Source: Aldehydirespirator sp965220645 (GTDB lineage: Bacteria; Actinomycetota; Acidimicrobiia; Acidimicrobiales; Aldehydirespiratoraceae). Taken from it: a DNA stretch of 64,000 nt. Shown in pieces: positions 25,804-33,905 of the stretch. The DNA lies in assembly GCA_965220645.1 (NCBI GenBank), contig OZ244836.1, positions 930,001-994,000 on the forward strand, given 5' to 3'. A model generated the notes under the pieces. That model saw only the letters and a program-made list of their open reading frames with translations, made no database searches and was not told the DNA's origin. How positions within the stretch are numbered: the first letter of the stretch is position 1; the number at the start of each line of letters is the position of its first letter. The translations under genes were made by a program, and so were the position numbers.

Positions 25804-27341
25804 TGGGCACGGTGTTGGCCCAGCTGCCGGTGCGGACGCCTCCAGTCGACTGGACGGGGCTCCTTCCGGTTCTCCTGCCTGCCGCGGGCGCGCTGGTGCT
25901 GCTGATGGTGCGCTCGCTGGTGCCGAGCCGGCTGATGCCGGCGGCGCTGGACGCAGTCTGGACGTTCGCGGTAGCAGTGGCCGGTCTCGTCTCGGTGGCA
26001 GTCCTGTGGCAGCGGGACACCGAGGTCCAAGCGTTCGGCAGCCAACTCGTGATGGACCGGATGGCGCTGTTCGTGGCCGCGGTGGTTCTCGGTTCGGTGG
26101 CACTGGTCGCCCCGACCCTTCCCCGGTACTGCCGGCGCGTCGGGGTTGCCAGCGCGGAGCTCTGCGTGCTGATGCTGCTGGCGGCGGCCGGCGCGGTGGT
26201 CATGGCCGGGGCAGGCGATCTACTCGTGCTGTTCCTGGGGCTGGAGACCATGTCCATTGCGGCCTACGTGATGGCCGCGCTCAATCTGCGCCGTCTCGAG
26301 TCGCTGGAGGCAGGGCTCAAGTACTTCGTACTCGGCGCCTTCTCCACCGCGTTCCTGCTGTACGGCATCGCCCTGGTCTACGGCGCGACGGGGACCACCG
26401 AGCTGGACGGGATCAGCCGCTATCTCGACACCTTCATCGTGCTGCGCGACGGGATGCTGCTGGCCGGCTTGGCCATGCTGCTGGTGGGCCTGGGCTTCAA
26501 GGTGGCCGCGGCCCCGTTCCATTCCTGGGCGCCCGACGTGTACGTGGGCTCGCCCACGCCGGTGACGGCCTTCATGGCCTCGGCGGTGAAGGCGGCAGGC
26601 TTCGTGGCTCTCATCCGGGTCCTCGTGGAGGCGCTGGACATGCGAGCCGACGACTGGCGACCGGCGGTGTTCGCGCTGGCCTGCGCCACCCTGGCCGTCG
26701 GATCGGTTCTGGCCGCGGTGCAAAGCGACGCCAAGCGCGTTCTCGCCTACTCGTCGGTCTCACACGCGGGCTTCATCCTCGTCGGCGTGCAGGCCGCCTC
26801 CGATTCGGGCGTGGCCGCGGTGCTGTTCTACCTGGCCGCCTACGCAGTGATCGCGGTGGGCAGCTTCACCGTGGTGGCCGTGCTGTCGGGTCCACGCGAC
26901 GATCGAACCGGCCTCGACGCACTGACCGGCCTCGGCACCCGCAGACCGGCGCTGGCGCTGGGGCTGACCATCTTGTTGCTGGCTCAGGCGGGCGTGCCGT
27001 TCACGTCAGGGTTTGTGGCCAAGTTCTCGGTCATCGCGGCGGCGGTGGAGGCTCGCTCGTACTGGCTGGCCGTGGTGGCCATGGTGAGCGCCGTGATCGC
27101 GGCCTTCGCCTACCTGCGGGTGGTGGTGGCCATGTACTTCCGCGGCTCCGGCGACTCCGCGGAAGGCGACGTCCCGCCGGGCGGGGCGGCAACCCCGGCA
27201 GCAGATCGGGCGGGGGAGCCAGGAGCCGATGTCGGGGTCGGAGCGGGCGTAGTGATCACGATCGCGGTGCTGGTCACCGTGGCCGCGGGCATCGCCCCCG
27301 CCTTGTTGGAATCTGTGGCCAGCACGGCGGCAGGGCTGTGA
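25803..27341 (+). CDS. nuoN: NADH-quinone oxidoreductase subunit N (complex I, first copy)
   Basis: The 512-residue antiporter-like subunit has LFLGLETMSIAAYVMAAL (key Glu), GLKYFVLGAFSTAFLLYGI (Lys), FHSWAPDVYVGSPTPVTAFM and KRVLAYSSVSHAGF. A Pro/Gly-rich loop interrupts the last helices. Its stop is linked by a three-codon frame (ATG TTT CGA TGA, 27341-27352) to the next gene, which is therefore probably cotranscribed. Confidence 0.96.
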   Translation: MGTVLAQLPVRTPPVDWTGLLPVLLPAAGALVLLMVRSLVPSRLMPAALDAVWTFAVAVAGLVSVAVLWQRDTEVQAFGSQLVMDRMALFVAAVVLGSVALVAPTLPRYCRRVGVASAELCVLMLLAAAGAVVMAGAGDLLVLFLGLETMSIAAYVMAALNLRRLESLEAGLKYFVLGAFSTAFLLYGIALVYGATGTTELDGISRYLDTFIVLRDGMLLAGLAMLLVGLGFKVAAAPFHSWAPDVYVGSPTPVTAFMASAVKAAGFVALIRVLVEALDMRADDWRPAVFALACATLAVGSVLAAVQSDAKRVLAYSSVSHAGFILVGVQAASDSGVAAVLFYLAAYAVIAVGSFTVVAVLSGPRDDRTGLDALTGLGTRRPALALGLTILLLAQAGVPFTSGFVAKFSVIAAAVEARSYWLAVVAMVSAVIAAFAYLRVVVAMYFRGSGDSAEGDVPPGGAATPAADRAGEPGADVGVGAGVVITIAVLVTVAAGIAPALLESVASTAAGL

Positions 27342-27348
27342 TGTTTCG

Positions 27349-27714
27349 ATGAGCCTGTACTACGTCCAGAAGTTCCTCTACGAACTCAACCGCGACCTGA
27401 AGCTGCAGGAGGCCTACCTCGACGACCGGCGAGACGTGCTCGAGCCGTACGACCTCGACGACACCGAGATCGAAGCCCTCGTCGAACCCGATATCGGTCT
27501 GCTCTACGTCCTAGGGGTCAACGGGCAGATCCTGATGCACTTCGCCGCCCTGCATCAGGTCGAGTGGGCCGACTACCTCCAGCGAATGCGCGACGGCGTC
27601 TCCAAGCACGGACCGGTTCGTGCCGGCGTGTACGCCTTGAGCGGCTACGAGGGTGTCGATGCCCACGCAGCCGCGCTCGGCCAGCAAGGCTTGGCCGAGA
27701 GGCCGAACGGATAG
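27349..27714 (+). CDS. LigA-like (aromatic ring-opening dioxygenase small subunit) domain protein
   Basis: The 121-residue helical protein resembles the alpha chain of protocatechuate 4,5-dioxygenase (LigA): a pattern of FLYELNRDLKLQEAYLDDRRDVL, LDDTEIEALVEPDIGLLYVLGVNGQILMHFAAL. LigA subunits have no metal site and pack on LigB. ATG 27349 overlaps the MFR minicistron stop. It converges on a LigB-like gene on the other strand, so the two subunits would be made from different transcripts; stand-alone LigA-like proteins also exist. Confidence 0.78.
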   Translation: MSLYYVQKFLYELNRDLKLQEAYLDDRRDVLEPYDLDDTEIEALVEPDIGLLYVLGVNGQILMHFAALHQVEWADYLQRMRDGVSKHGPVRAGVYALSGYEGVDAHAAALGQQGLAERPNG

Positions 27715-27737
27715 GCCTGCAGCCGGCGGGTTCGCGA

Positions 27738-28568
27738 TCAGGCAGCTGCGGTGAGGTCGTAGGTCGCGATGGTGCAGCCCACCGCGAAGATCGGTACCGG
27801 CTGGTAGCAGTGCACGGTGCCGGGGGCCCCTGATGCTGCCGCGCTGACGGCGATGAAGGTGCGGATCTCGAATGCACCCTGACCCGCCTCGGCGTAGACG
27901 GATCGATCGTCGTAGTCGAGCAGTGCATCACGGTCGTTGCGGCACCAGCGATCAAGGAAGTCGCGGTCCCAAGCCTCGTTGATCTTCCCCGAGTCGGGGG
28001 TGGCCGGCCAGTGGGAGATCCCGCCGGTACCGATGACCGCCACACGCTCGGGCACCCGGTCGGCGGCCCGCCGGATGGCCTCACCGAACGCCCACACCCG
28101 TTCGTAGGGAGCGAGGGGCGGTCCCTGGCAGTTGATGTTGACCGGAACGACCGGCAGGTCGTATTCGGGGGTCAGGAAGTGGAGCGGTACCGCGATCCCG
28201 TGATCGAGCTTCCACTCCTCGGCGTAGGAGACGTCTGAGGTCCGCATGATCTCGGTGATCAGGCGCTGGGAAAGGTCTCGGTCCCCCGGTACCACGAACC
28301 TCTCGATGCCCAGCCACCCCGGATCCTCGATGGGCCCCTCGTAGCAGTCGGCCATCCCGATGGCGAAGCTGGGCATGTTGTTCATGAAGAAGTTGCCGAA
28401 GTGCTCGGCGGCCACGACCATCAAGACATCGGGCCCGGACCCGGCCAGGGTCTCGGCCATCTCGCCGTAGGCGGAATAGACCCTGTCCCTTGCGTGCGGG
28501 TCTGCCTGGTCGGCCCGCCCGACGATGCCCGGCGCGTGACTGCATACTCCGGCGAAGACCAGCGGCAT
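27738..28568 (-). CDS. LigB-type extradiol dioxygenase family protein
   Basis: The 276-residue catalytic-subunit homologue of class III extradiol dioxygenases has an N-terminal GVCSHAPGIV (metal His), VVAAEHFGNFF, LDHGIAVPLHFLTPEY and GTGGISHWPATPDSGKINEAWDRDFL. These correspond to the LigB fold with Fe(II) His ligands and the catalytic His. The ring substrate is unknown. ATG 28568 is preferred because the protein then starts right at the first strand (MPLVFAGVCSH). It converges with the LigA-like gene 24 bases away and diverges from the PhyH gene. Confidence 0.85.
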   Translation of the reverse strand: MPLVFAGVCSHAPGIVGRADQADPHARDRVYSAYGEMAETLAGSGPDVLMVVAAEHFGNFFMNNMPSFAIGMADCYEGPIEDPGWLGIERFVVPGDRDLSQRLITEIMRTSDVSYAEEWKLDHGIAVPLHFLTPEYDLPVVPVNINCQGPPLAPYERVWAFGEAIRRAADRVPERVAVIGTGGISHWPATPDSGKINEAWDRDFLDRWCRNDRDALLDYDDRSVYAEAGQGAFEIRTFIAVSAAASGAPGTVHCYQPVPIFAVGCTIATYDLTAAA

Positions 28569-28596
28569 GACCGCAGCGTAGGCCGTTGACCTAGAT

Positions 28597-29430
28597 TTGT
28601 CGGTGGTGATATCGGCCGAAACGAAAGCCACCTTCGAGCGCGACGGGGTCGTCAGGGTTCCCGGCGCGGTTGACGGCGAGTGGGTCGCGCGGATCCTGGA
28701 GGACGCCCAGACGCAGCTCGATGATCCGGGGCCTTGGGTCACCGACACCAACCCGGGCGCGGTCCAGGACCGCCTGTTCACCACCCGGTACCGCTGGCAG
28801 CACGCACCGGTGATCCGGGACTTCGTGTTCTCGTCGCCCATCGCGGCGATGGCGGCATCGCTTACCGGCTCGGAGAGCACGCGCTTCTACTTCGACCACC
28901 TGCTGGTGAAGGAGCCGCTCACGTCGGCACCCACGCCGTGGCACCAGGACATTCCCTACTGGCCCTTCCTCGGCAAGCAGATCGTGTCGGCATGGGTCTC
29001 GGCCACCAGCACCCGGGTGAGCGACAGCTCGCTCGAGTTCGTGAAGGGCTCGCACCGTTGGAACGCGTACTACGCCCCGACTTCATTCGACGGCCAGGGC
29101 GGATGGACCGAAGACTCCAAAGGCGAGCCCATGCCCGACATCGAGGCGGCCCGCAGCCGCTCTGGCTGCCCCTATGAGATCGTCGGGTTCGACGTCGAGC
29201 CCGGTGACGCCATCTTCTTCTCGGCTTGGATCATCCACGGCTCGCCCGCCAACGCGGGCCGCGAGCGCCGGGTGGCGCTGTCCACCCGCTGGCTGGGCGA
29301 CGACGCCACCTGGTATCCCCACCCGGGCTGCGATCCCACCGTCACCCAGGACGACACCACCGCAGTGCCCGGCCAATACCCCGCCGACAACGAGCGGTTC
29401 CCGCTGGTGTACAGAACCGGCGGCATCTAG
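28597..29430 (+). CDS. Phytanoyl-CoA dioxygenase (PhyH) family protein
   Basis: The 277-residue Fe(II)/2-oxoglutarate oxygenase has HxD at His116-Asp118 (PWHQDIPYW) and the distal His at 214 (WIIHGSPAN), with a basic residue 10 positions further on for 2-oxoglutarate. The substrate is not predictable. The start is TTG 28597 or one of two GTGs just after (28603, 28606). Its TAG overlaps the stop codon of the convergent antiporter gene in a CTAG palindrome. Confidence 0.87.
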   Translation: MSVVISAETKATFERDGVVRVPGAVDGEWVARILEDAQTQLDDPGPWVTDTNPGAVQDRLFTTRYRWQHAPVIRDFVFSSPIAAMAASLTGSESTRFYFDHLLVKEPLTSAPTPWHQDIPYWPFLGKQIVSAWVSATSTRVSDSSLEFVKGSHRWNAYYAPTSFDGQGGWTEDSKGEPMPDIEAARSRSGCPYEIVGFDVEPGDAIFFSAWIIHGSPANAGRERRVALSTRWLGDDATWYPHPGCDPTVTQDDTTAVPGQYPADNERFPLVYRTGGI

Positions 29431-31082
29431 GGCTCGTCGGTCTCCATCTGCTTGAGTTCGGCTTCGATCTCGTTCATCAGCACGACCAGGTCGATCACGT
29501 CGTGACTCGTGACCGAGCCCAGGAACCGGCCGGACTCGCGGTCCAGCACCGGGATCACGGACTGCGAGGCGTTGGTCATCCTCTCCAGCGCGTCGTGGAT
29601 CGGTTCATCGGGCCATGCGACCAGGGTGTTCGGCCGCAGGACGTCCCGCAGCGAGGCCGCAGCCCGCGAGCGGCGGCGCACCGACCGGAGTCCGGTGGTC
29701 GAGACGATTCCCGCGATCTCGCCGCGGTCGACGACCAGGTAGTCGTGCTGGTGGGGCGCGGTCCATGCCTCCGTGAAATCAGCCACAGAGGTGTCCGACC
29801 CCGGGTACTCGCGTGTGGAGTCCAGCACGCTCCTGACCTGAACCTCCTGCAGGGCGTACCGGGCGAACGCCGGCGTCACCGAGGCGGGCAGCGCGGACCG
29901 CTCCGACAGAACCGTCCGCCGGACCGCGAAGTTGATGACTGCCGGCATGAACAGGATGTAGCCGAACATGATCAGCACCAGCAGCGAGAAGACGTCCTTC
30001 TGGATCGTGCCGGTCTCGAGCAGCACGAGCAGGAAGGCGATCTCGGCAACGCCCTTGGACATGAGGCCGGTGGCCAGCGCGAACGGCGCGTCGATTCGAG
30101 TGACGTAGGTGCCGATGAACGCCCCGGCGAACTTTCCGGCAAGCGGCACCAGCACCAGGGCCGCAATCGTCCCGGCGGGCAGATTGGTGAAGGACAGGTC
30201 GAAGTACAAGCCGGCCGAGGCGAAGAACAGGGGGACAAACAGGCCTTCGGAGGCGCTGCGCATGCCGGGCATGATGTCGTTGCGCACCCCTTGGGACAGC
30301 CCCGACAGGGCGGCGCCGAACAACAGCGCCCCGATAGTGCCGTGCAGGCCCATCTTCTCGGCTCCCACGACCATGAGGAAGAGCCCTCCGATCAGCAGGC
30401 CGAATGAGAGTTGGGGAACGTTGACGAAGCGCTTCAGGGCGACGATGGCTGCCGGCAGCACCTTCGCCGACAGCAGCCAGGCCAGGATCACGAAGGCAAC
30501 GATCTTGCCCAGAAGGACCGGCACCGCGACCGCGTTCACGCTCTGGCCATGCTCACCGATGGTGAAGCCCACCACCAGCAGCGAGGCGATCTCAGCGATG
30601 ATCACGATGGTGAAGATCTTCAGCCCTATCGGCTGCTTGAGCGTCCCGGAGTCCGAGAGGATCTTGGCCGCTAGCCCGAGGCTCGACAGCGACAGCACCC
30701 CGGCTAGCGCCAGCGACTCGTTGAATTCGAGGCCAAGCCCCAAGTCCAGACCGAAGAGGTCGGAAGTGACGACGAGGGCCGCCAGCAGCGATATGACGAC
30801 GGAGATGATGGCTGCCGCGAAGTATCGGCCTCGGATCGTCACCACGAAGCCCGGAACGTCGATCTCGTCGAGTCCGACGATGAAGAAGAGTACGAATATG
30901 CCGATCTCCAGGAAGAGTCGGAGGTCGTGGGTGGGCTCGACCAGCCCCGTAGCGGGACCGAGCAGCACTCCGGTCAACGTGAAGGCGATGATCGAACTCA
31001 GGCCGAAGCGGCTGAGAGCTCCTTCCAGGAGCTTGGCCACGACAATGAGAAGCCCGATCGGCAGCAGTACGTCCAGTAACAT
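29427..31082 (-). CDS. CPA2-family cation/proton antiporter with C-terminal CBS domains
   Basis: The 551-residue protein has about 12 membrane helices in the first 380 residues (Kef/Na+:H+ exchanger fold; SIIAFTLTGVLLGP, IVGLDEIDV and KGVAEIAFLLVL are recognisable). A pair of CBS domains follows (about 410-540; YLVVDRGEIAGIVSTTGLR and VIPVLDRESGRFLGSVTSHDV). CBS domains usually sense adenine nucleotides, so transport may be nucleotide-gated. The ion is unknown; K+ or Na+ against H+ is typical of the family. Confidence 0.88.
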   Translation of the reverse strand: MLLDVLLPIGLLIVVAKLLEGALSRFGLSSIIAFTLTGVLLGPATGLVEPTHDLRLFLEIGIFVLFFIVGLDEIDVPGFVVTIRGRYFAAAIISVVISLLAALVVTSDLFGLDLGLGLEFNESLALAGVLSLSSLGLAAKILSDSGTLKQPIGLKIFTIVIIAEIASLLVVGFTIGEHGQSVNAVAVPVLLGKIVAFVILAWLLSAKVLPAAIVALKRFVNVPQLSFGLLIGGLFLMVVGAEKMGLHGTIGALLFGAALSGLSQGVRNDIMPGMRSASEGLFVPLFFASAGLYFDLSFTNLPAGTIAALVLVPLAGKFAGAFIGTYVTRIDAPFALATGLMSKGVAEIAFLLVLLETGTIQKDVFSLLVLIMFGYILFMPAVINFAVRRTVLSERSALPASVTPAFARYALQEVQVRSVLDSTREYPGSDTSVADFTEAWTAPHQHDYLVVDRGEIAGIVSTTGLRSVRRRSRAAASLRDVLRPNTLVAWPDEPIHDALERMTNASQSVIPVLDRESGRFLGSVTSHDVIDLVVLMNEIEAELKQMETDEP

Positions 31083-31239
31083 TCCATCCCTCCCGCGTGG
31101 TCCGCATCGAGAGAGCGGGACGAGAGTAGTGCGTTGGCTCTCGTCAGGCCGGTTCGGGGCTTGGTCGGGCAGTTCGGTGGAAGCGCAGCCTCGCAGCGCG
31201 GTTGGAATGTCCCGGTAGGCGCGCGCCGCGCGCAGGGGT

Positions 31240-31245
31240 TATTAT
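31240..31245 (+). promoter_or_regulatory. Candidate -10 element upstream of the STAS gene
   Basis: TATTAT, preceded by GGGG, stands out in GC-rich DNA 65 bases before the STAS start. There is no matching sigma-70 -35 box 17 bases upstream, so an alternative sigma factor is possible. It lies in the 227-bp gap between the divergent antiporter and STAS genes. Confidence 0.3.
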
Positions 31246-31309
31246 GTCGCCCAATCAGCGGCCACAGCTAGCCGACGGTTAGACCGCGACACCGAGGAGA
31301 TGCGGATCA

Positions 31310-31648
31310 TTGAATATCAGCACTGACAGGCAGGGGGGAGCGTTGATTGCAATGGCTGAGGGCCGCGTCGACGGTGCCAATGCCCTTGAGTTTCACGAAG
31401 CACTGGAGGCCGCCATCACCCCGGACGACACCGGGATGGTGCTGGACTTCGAAGGTATTTCTTACATCAGCAGCGCAGGTCTCCGCGTGGTGTTGCTAGT
31501 TGCCAAGACGCTCCAGAAGCAGAACGCCAAGATGGCCGTCTGCTCGCTGTCCGATTCGATCCGAGAGATCTTCGAGATCAGTGGGTTCGACAAGATCATC
31601 CCCGTCCACGGATCGCGTGGCGATGCTCTCGCCGGGGTCGGAGGCTGA
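31310..31648 (+). CDS. STAS-domain anti-sigma factor antagonist
   Basis: The 112-residue single STAS domain is SpoIIAA/RsbV-like. GISYISSAGLRVVLLVAK (about 49-66) aligns with the phosphorylated-Ser region of SpoIIAA, placing the likely phosphosite at Ser55. LDFEGI precedes it. Such proteins release a sigma factor from its kinase/anti-sigma partner; no partner is encoded nearby. The start is TTG 31310, with GAGGAG 11-16 bases upstream; an overlapping short frame from ATG 31300 competes for that site. Confidence 0.87.
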   Translation: MNISTDRQGGALIAMAEGRVDGANALEFHEALEAAITPDDTGMVLDFEGISYISSAGLRVVLLVAKTLQKQNAKMAVCSLSDSIREIFEISGFDKIIPVHGSRGDALAGVGG

Positions 31649-31736
31649 TCGCAGCCGGCTTCCTTAGCGAGATCACCTCGGGTTCTCGCTAATCCTCAAC
31701 CGGACAGGGTCACATCCCAGCGGGTACGTTCTCGAT

Positions 31737-32192
31737 ATGGCTGGCGAGCGCGACCGGCGACCGGTGGCTGTGGCTTGGGACGAAGCGCGGGAGGTGCTGG
31801 CCGTAGTGTTGCTGGCGGCCGCGCTGCTGCACGTGATTGCGCCGATGATCCGTTACACGGGGATGGAGCGCCGCTACTCATGGTGGGAGGACCTCCACAG
31901 CACGCTCACCAACGTCAACGCTCTGACCGGCATCATGCTGGTGGGGGCGGCCATTGTGGTCTGCACGACTCCTGCCGATGACATGGTCCACCGGCTACGG
32001 CAATCGGTCTACTGGACCTCGGTTGCAGTTGCCCTGCTCGGCGTGCTCGCGATCATCAACGTCCTGTCCGTTCCGTCCGCCGGCGACGCAACCGCGATGC
32101 GGTTGGCGGTCGTGGCCTGGCGCTCCGGACCGGCGGTACTGCTGTCAGGTTGCGCGGCCTGGATGGCTCGCCGAGTAGTGCTTCTCGGCTAG
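31737..32192 (+). CDS. Four-helix membrane protein, unknown
   Basis: The 151-residue protein has hydrophobic segments at about 19-38, 60-80, 91-111 and 123-147, and an amphipathic loop RYTGMERRYSWWEDLHSTLTN after the first. It has no recognised family. It lies alone between the STAS gene and the dispersed repeat preceding the second nuo operon. Its stop TAG is followed directly by the repeat-associated sequence AGGCCGAGCG. Confidence 0.65.
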   Translation: MAGERDRRPVAVAWDEAREVLAVVLLAAALLHVIAPMIRYTGMERRYSWWEDLHSTLTNVNALTGIMLVGAAIVVCTTPADDMVHRLRQSVYWTSVAVALLGVLAIINVLSVPSAGDATAMRLAVVAWRSGPAVLLSGCAAWMARRVVLLG

Positions 32193-32240
32193 AGGCCGAG
32201 CGAATACCCAGCGGATAGCGATCGAGCAAGAGCCCCGTCA

Positions 32241-32289
32241 GCGAGGCCGCGGCCCGAGCGGCCCGTGAGCGCAGCGAACAAGAGCGGGA
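32241..32289 (+). repeat. Dispersed intergenic repeat, copy before the second nuo operon
   Basis: The 49-bp core GCGAGGCCGCGGCCCGAGCG ... CAGCGAACAAGAGCGGGA differs from the copy at 63216 by a few bases. It lies 55 bp upstream of the nuoA start at 32344, in the same orientation as the other copies. Confidence 0.88.
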
Positions 32290-32343
32290 GACAGAGCGTC
32301 GCGGGACGCGTCGCGGGCTGGCTCGCCGGTAAGCTTCCGGCCC

Positions 32344-32709
32344 GTGTCGGAGTTCCTTCGCACCTATCTGACCGTCGGCATCTTCGGCGCTCTCGGTGTC
32401 GTCATCGTGGCGGCGCTGCTCGGTGCGGGCCGGATTCTGCGGCCGTCTCGTCCCACCCCGGCAAAGTTGGAGAACTACGAGTCCGGTGTCGACCCCGTCG
32501 GGGACATGTGGTCGCAGGCGAACATCCGCTACTACGTCTTCGCCCTGCTGTTCGTGTTGTTCGACGTGGAGGCCGTATTCATCTTCCCGTGGGCCGCCCG
32601 CCTGGAGGCCTACGCCTTGTTCGGCCTCGTGGAGATGGCCATCTTCATCTTCATCCTGCTCCTCGGCCTGCTCTATGCCTGGCGCAAACGGATGCTGCGA
32701 TGGGTATGA
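32344..32709 (+). CDS. nuoA: Complex I subunit A (second copy)
   Basis: The 121-residue, three-helix NuoA has KLENYESGVDPVGDMWSQANIRYYVFALLFVLFDVEAVFIFPWA; the usual YECG is YESG here, so the loop Cys is missing. It lacks the C-terminal extension of the first copy. GTG 32344 is the start of an 11-subunit operon without nuoEFG. Confidence 0.94.
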   Translation: MSEFLRTYLTVGIFGALGVVIVAALLGAGRILRPSRPTPAKLENYESGVDPVGDMWSQANIRYYVFALLFVLFDVEAVFIFPWAARLEAYALFGLVEMAIFIFILLLGLLYAWRKRMLRWV

Positions 32710-32737
32710 CCGCGAGACGCTCTGAGGGGGCAGCCCG

Positions 32738-33238
32738 ATGGGTCTAGTCGAGTCGGGCAAGGTGCCCAAGACCCTGTCGACGCTGCTCAACATGAGTCGC
32801 AAGTACTCGTTGTGGGTGTACCAGTGGGGCCTGGCCTGTTGCGCCATCGAGATGGGCGCAGCCTTCGGCTCGCCCCGATACGACGTGATGCGCCTCGGCG
32901 TGATCCCCCTGCCCGCCAGTCCACGGCAGGCCGACCTGGTGGTGATCTCCGGCACCGTCACCGACAAGATGGCACCTTCGGTGCGCCGCCTGTACGAGCA
33001 GATGCCCGACCCCAAGTACGTGATCTCCATGGGGTCGTGCGCCAACTGCGGCGGTCCCTACTGGGACAGCTACTCGGTCACCAAGGGCGTCGACCAGATC
33101 GTGCCGGTCGACGTGTACGTGCCCGGCTGCCCGCCCCGCCCCGAGGCTCTGCTCGAGGGGATCGTCATGCTGCAGGAGCGCATCCAGAACGAGGATATGG
33201 GCGAGCGCTGGAGGGGTGAGCCGATTGTCATCGACTGA
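32738..33238 (+). CDS. nuoB: Complex I subunit B (second copy)
   Basis: The 166-residue NuoB has the N2 ligands: the Cys pair in GLACCAIEMG, the Cys in GSCANCGGPYWDSYSV and the Cys in YVPGCPPRPE. An additional Cys (SCANC) is absent from the first copy. A 13-codon frame from ATG 32706 (MTARRSEGAARWV) links the nuoA stop to this start. It overlaps nuoC by 23 bases. Confidence 0.95.
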   Translation: MGLVESGKVPKTLSTLLNMSRKYSLWVYQWGLACCAIEMGAAFGSPRYDVMRLGVIPLPASPRQADLVVISGTVTDKMAPSVRRLYEQMPDPKYVISMGSCANCGGPYWDSYSVTKGVDQIVPVDVYVPGCPPRPEALLEGIVMLQERIQNEDMGERWRGEPIVID

Positions 33239-33905
33239 CGCCGCCCCGGTTGAGACCGACGCCCCCGCCGCCGATACCGGAGCGGACGTCGAAGAGTTGC
33301 TGGCCCGCCTGCGCGGCGCGCTGGGCGACGCGCTCGTCGAATGGCACACCGACGGAGCGCAGGTCTGGGTGCGAGTGGCGCGCGACGCCTGGGCCGATCT
33401 CGCCAACTGCCTGCGCAACGAGGAGGGCTTCGGGTTCTTCAACTTCCTGTCGGCTATCGACTGGATGCCGTCGCCGTTCGGGCGCGACATGGACAGCGCC
33501 GTGGACAATGTGCTCGATCCTGTTGAGCCCAAGGAGCCTCCGCCGACCGAGACCGGGGTAGCCGGCGGCGACACCCGCTTCCAGCTCCTGGCCCGGGTCA
33601 ACGACGTGGCTTCGGGCCGCTCCATCATCGCCAAGGCGGACCTTCCCAGCGACGATCTGCGCGCTCCCAGCTGGGTGCCCGTCTATCCCGGTGCCAACTG
33701 GCACGAGCGCGAGGCGTGGGAGATGTTCGGGATCGACTTCGACGGTCACCCCGGGCTGCGCCACATCTACCTTCCCGGAGAGTTCGAAGGTCATCCGCTG
33801 CGCAAGGACTACCCGTTGCTGGCCCGCCGGGTGAAGCCATGGCCCGGCCTCGTCGATGTCGAGCTGATGCCCGAAGCAGACGACGGCAAGGGCGGCACAC
33901 CGTGA
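33216..33905 (+). CDS. nuoC: Complex I subunit C (second copy)
   Basis: The 229-residue NuoC is longer than the first copy because of an insertion (about residues 85-115, Pro/Glu-rich) between the two halves of the domain. The signature WHEREAWEMFGIDFDGHPGLRHIYLPGEFEGHPLRKDYPL is intact. GTG 33216 overlaps nuoB; TTG 33225 is an alternative. It ends in GTGA overlapping nuoD. Confidence 0.94.
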   Translation: MSRLSSTDAAPVETDAPAADTGADVEELLARLRGALGDALVEWHTDGAQVWVRVARDAWADLANCLRNEEGFGFFNFLSAIDWMPSPFGRDMDSAVDNVLDPVEPKEPPPTETGVAGGDTRFQLLARVNDVASGRSIIAKADLPSDDLRAPSWVPVYPGANWHEREAWEMFGIDFDGHPGLRHIYLPGEFEGHPLRKDYPLLARRVKPWPGLVDVELMPEADDGKGGTP

